Below, in pieces: positions 61,562 through 64,000 of a stretch of DNA of 64,000 nucleotides (the stretch's first letter is position 1; each line of letters begins with the position of its first letter). The translations under genes and the position numbers were made by a program. Origin of the DNA: Coriobacteriia bacterium (lineage in GTDB: Bacteria; Actinomycetota; Coriobacteriia; Anaerosomatales; Anaerosomataceae); contig JAUSBY010000005.1 in NCBI GenBank assembly GCA_030651765.1, forward strand, positions 310,001 through 374,000, in the 5' to 3' direction. The notes beneath the pieces were generated by a model. It worked only from the letters and a program-made list of their open reading frames with translations. It was not told the origin of the DNA and made no database searches.

Positions 61562-62911
61562 CTAGAGTCCGAACCGCTGCATACGGGCCTCGAGCGTCTT
61601 GGTGGTCAGTCCGAGCAGCTTGGCGGCCTTGGGCGCACTCCCGCCGGCGCGCTCGAGCGCCTGCTTGATGAAGTCCATCTCCGTCTCCTCCAGGTCCAGC
61701 CCCGACTCCGGAAGCACGAAGCACCGCGTCCCAGCATCGCACACGTTCACGCCGGCTCGGACCTCGGCCGGCAGGTCGTCGAGCCCGATCTCGTCACTGT
61801 GCGAGAGAATGACCATGCGCTCGATGGTGTTCTCGAGCTCGCGGACGTTGCCGGGCCACTGGTACTCGACGAGCGCCCGCATCGCCTCGGGCGAGATCGT
61901 GCGCCCCTGAGCCCCGTACTTCTCGAGGAAGTGGGCCACCAGCGGCGCGATGTCGTCGAGACGCTTGCGAAGCGGCGGAATGGTGATCGGCACGACATTG
62001 AGACGGTAGTAGAGGTCCTCCCTGAATGCACCGTCCGCGATCAACTGCTGCAGGTCCTGGTTGGTTGCGGAGATGACCCGTACGTCGACCTCGATGCTCC
62101 GGGTTCCGCCGAGTCTCTCGAACGTGCGCTCCTGAAGCACGCGAAGCAGCTTCACCTGAACGGCAGGTCCGATGTCACCGATCTCGTCCAGGAACAGCGT
62201 GCCCCCATTGGCCATCTCGAAGCGGCCGGGCTTCGCCGTCATCGCGCCGGTGAAGGCACCCTTCTCGTAACCGAACAGCTCGCTTTCCAGAAGCGTCTCG
62301 GGAAGCGCTCCCGCGCTCACGGAGATGAAGGGTCGCGCCGCGCGCTCCGACAGCCGATGCAGGGCGCGGGCGACAAGCTCCTTGCCTGTCCCCGACTCAC
62401 CGTAGAGCATGATGGTGGCCGATGTAGGGGCGACACGCTGCACCGTTTGCAGCACGCCGAGCATGTTCTGGTCGGTGGCTACAATCCCCTCGACGTCCCA
62501 GTCCTGCTCGAGTTCCTCGCGCAGTCGGTCGACCTCGGCAGCGAGTTCACTCATCTTGAGCGCCTTCTCGATAGAGAGCTTCAGCTCTTCGAGATCGAAC
62601 GGCTTGGTCAGATACTCGCTCGCTCCCGCCTTCATCGCTTCGACGGCGGTCTGGACGTTGCCATGCGCGGTGAGCATGATGACGGGGAAACGGTGACCTT
62701 TGCCTCGCAGCCGGCGCAGCACCTCCATGCCGTCGGGCGCGGGCATCTTGTGGTCGAGGACCATGAGGTCCGGCTCCTGCTCGCTGATGCCCGAGAGCGC
62801 CTCCTTACCGTCCGCGGCCTCGGCGACATCGTAGCCCTCGGCCTCCAGGGCCTGTCGCAGCACCCATCGCATGTTCTTCTCGTCGTCGGCTATGAGCACG
62901 CGACGCTTCAT
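61562..62911 (-). CDS. NtrC-family sigma-54-dependent response regulator
   Basis: The 449-residue protein starts at ATG 62911. The receiver has IADDEKNMR, phospho-acceptor Asp in [18 protein letters not shown] and YLTKPF. The central AAA+ domain has [15 protein letters not shown], the sigma-54 contact loop [22 protein letters not shown] and [10 protein letters not shown]. The C-terminus is a Fis-type helix-turn-helix. It activates sigma-54 promoters with its cognate kinase, which overlaps it by ATGA. Sigma-54 is rare in Actinobacteria, so the genome should carry rpoN. Confidence 0.96.
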   Translation of the reverse strand: MKRRVLIADDEKNMRWVLRQALEAEGYDVAEAADGKEALSGISEQEPDLMVLDHKMPAPDGMEVLRRLRGKGHRFPVIMLTAHGNVQTAVEAMKAGASEYLTKPFDLEELKLSIEKALKMSELAAEVDRLREELEQDWDVEGIVATDQNMLGVLQTVQRVAPTSATIMLYGESGTGKELVARALHRLSERAARPFISVSAGALPETLLESELFGYEKGAFTGAMTAKPGRFEMANGGTLFLDEIGDIGPAVQVKLLRVLQERTFERLGGTRSIEVDVRVISATNQDLQQLIADGAFREDLYYRLNVVPITIPPLRKRLDDIAPLVAHFLEKYGAQGRTISPEAMRALVEYQWPGNVRELENTIERMVILSHSDEIGLDDLPAEVRAGVNVCDAGTRCFVLPESGLDLEETEMDFIKQALERAGGSAPKAAKLLGLTTKTLEARMQRFGL

Positions 62912-64000
62912 GATCTGTTCCCTCCCGAACGACTGGCGGGTACGGCGATCGTGAATCTGGTCCCCGTCCCCGGCGAACTCTCGACGTCGACGCGCCCGCC
63001 GTGCTGATCGATGATCCTGTGTACGATGGTCAGTCCGAGGCCGGTACCATCGTCGCGCGTTGAGTAAAACGGGTCGAAGACCTTTGAAAGTGCCTCGGCA
63101 GGTATGCCCGGGCCGGTGTCGGCCACAGACACGAACACGAGATCGTCATCATCCCACACGTGCACCTTTATGGTACCTCCGGCCTCCTCCATCGCCTGGA
63201 CCGAGTTGGAGATGAGGTTCACGAGTACCTGCTTGAGCTGATCGGCATCGGCCGCTACGAGCGGCACGCCCGCCGCGAACTCGGTCTCGATCTCCACCCG
63301 CCATTGATTGGCGAAGCGGCGGGTGAACAGCACCACATCGGTGACGACACTCTCGACATCGGTCGGCCTCAATGTGGGCGCCGACGGCCTGCCAAAGTCC
63401 AGCAGCGCCTTGATGACCTTGTCGAGCCGGTCGATCTCCTGCTTGATGACGCCGGCAGCCTCACCGATCCGCTCAACATCTCCATCGGCGACCTCGAGCA
63501 GCTGCACCGAGGCTCTGATGATGCCGAGCGGGTTGCGAACCTCGTGGGCGACGCCTGCGGTAAGCTCGCCCATCGCGGCAAGACGGTCGGTACGTATCAG
63601 CTGGTCGGTGAGCGCCCGCACCTCCGACACGTCATCGAACGTCACGACCGCCCCGAGAAGACGGCCGTTGACGTCGCGCATCCGTGACATGCCAACCTGC
63701 ATGTGTACCGTGAGATCGGCGCGTGTGACCACCTGGGTGTCCATGACCAGCCTGGGCACGCGCCCCGAGAGCAGGCGCGAGAGCCCCGCATCGACCCCGC
63801 CGTCACTGGAGAACAACACGCCGAGCCTACGAGGCACCATCTCCGCCTCGGGCATGCCGAGGATCCGCTCGGCAGCCGGATTGGCGGTGGCCACCGAGCC
63901 GTCCGGCCCCACGGTCAGAACGCCCGAGGTGATCGAACGAAGAATCGACTGCGTGTAGTCCTGGATGTTGACCAACTGGATCGCGCGCTCCTCGAGCGTC
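62908..64000 (-). CDS. PAS-domain sensor histidine kinase (5' end beyond window)
   Basis: The frame is open from its stop to the window edge. The part seen has a coiled-coil entry (LEERAIQLVNIQDYTQSIL), a PAS domain (about the next 120 residues), HisKA with AHEVRNPLGIIR and HATPase with NLISNSVQAMEE, ADTGPGIPAEAL and GTGLGLTIV. A TTG at 63975 could be a start, but the coiled-coil sequence continues upstream, so the gene probably begins beyond the window, possibly with a membrane sensor. It is the cognate kinase of the NtrC-type regulator. Confidence 0.92.
   Translation of the reverse strand, partial: TLEERAIQLVNIQDYTQSILRSITSGVLTVGPDGSVATANPAAERILGMPEAEMVPRRLGVLFSSDGGVDAGLSRLLSGRVPRLVMDTQVVTRADLTVHMQVGMSRMRDVNGRLLGAVVTFDDVSEVRALTDQLIRTDRLAAMGELTAGVAHEVRNPLGIIRASVQLLEVADGDVERIGEAAGVIKQEIDRLDKVIKALLDFGRPSAPTLRPTDVESVVTDVVLFTRRFANQWRVEIETEFAAGVPLVAADADQLKQVLVNLISNSVQAMEEAGGTIKVHVWDDDDLVFVSVADTGPGIPAEALSKVFDPFYSTRDDGTGLGLTIVHRIIDQHGGRVDVESSPGTGTRFTIAVPASRSGGNRS

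Noticed and set aside
61403-63007. 534-codon open frame antisense to the sigma-54 regulator
   Set aside because: It has no recognisable domain, and the opposite strand encodes a full NtrC-type protein.

Overview
The window is GC-rich, densely packed bacterial DNA with GTG starts, many 1-8 bp gene overlaps and encoded tRNA CCA ends. The gene set suggests an anaerobic or facultative member of the Actinobacteriota, most like the Coriobacteriia: an EF-G-like second paralogue, cell-wall-binding-2 repeats on an L,D-transpeptidase, a Tat-exported [NiFe]-family hydrogenase, 2[4Fe-4S] ferredoxin, UbiX/UbiA/UbiD genes, HemE/HemH/HemY and SpoIIE-type signalling. That placement is inferred from gene content. 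There is no rRNA, CRISPR array, phage or intact insertion sequence.

Layout. 1-6.1 kb: TPR membrane protein (cut by the window edge), lipoprotein peptidyl-prolyl isomerase, EF-G-like GTPase, tRNA-Arg(CCG), diacylglycerol-kinase-like enzyme and plsY. 6.2-11.6 kb: a minus-strand series, in transcription order REC-PilT fusion ATPase, OsmC protein, family 2 glycosyltransferase, BshB1-like deacetylase, BshC-like protein and ferredoxin. 11.8-18.4 kb: RlmD-like methyltransferase, cytochrome b5-fold protein, Crp-family regulator, a 1043-residue FAD/Fe-S oxidoreductase with a methionine-rich tail, HAD phosphatase and DUF2249 protein. 19.0-23.3 kb: the hydrogenase operon (small subunit, large subunit, cytochrome b, maturation protease). 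The large subunit reads through an in-frame TGA placed exactly at the first active-site cysteine of the C-terminal CxxC motif, followed by a bacterial SECIS-like hairpin. I therefore read it as a selenocysteine [NiFeSe] hydrogenase.

23.3-39.6 kb: two-component system, transketolase, inositol-phosphatase-like enzyme, the haem genes hemE-hemH-hemY-hemY, acetyl-CoA synthetase, DegV, HIT protein, xseB, xseA and rnd. 39.7-43.6 kb: second lipid-kinase-like gene, L,D-transpeptidase, alpha/beta hydrolase and tRNA-Val. 43.7-51.0 kb: tRNA-Gly and tRNA-Cys, then a nine-gene Mrp/Mbh-type cation antiporter operon with three large antiporter-like subunits. 51.1-55.8 kb: small unknown gene, ubiX-ubiA-ubiD (probable menaquinone synthesis), HAD hydrolase and nitroreductase. 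55.9-60.0 kb: fused STAS/HATPase protein and a SpoIIE-type phosphatase forming a partner-switching pair. 60.0-64.0 kb: CcdA-like membrane protein, HMA metal-binding protein, zinc-ribbon membrane protein, and a sigma-54 activator with its PAS histidine kinase (cut by the window edge).

How the parts fit. Hydrogen oxidation by the Sec hydrogenase would pass electrons through its cytochrome b to the quinone pool, for which ubiXAD probably supply menaquinone; the FAD/Fe-S oxidoreductase may be another electron donor. The Mrp operon would exchange Na+ and H+ across the same membrane. Three CsoR/CstR-like palindromes, two before the Met-tailed oxidoreductase and one before ccdA, suggest a shared copper- or sulfur-responsive regulon.
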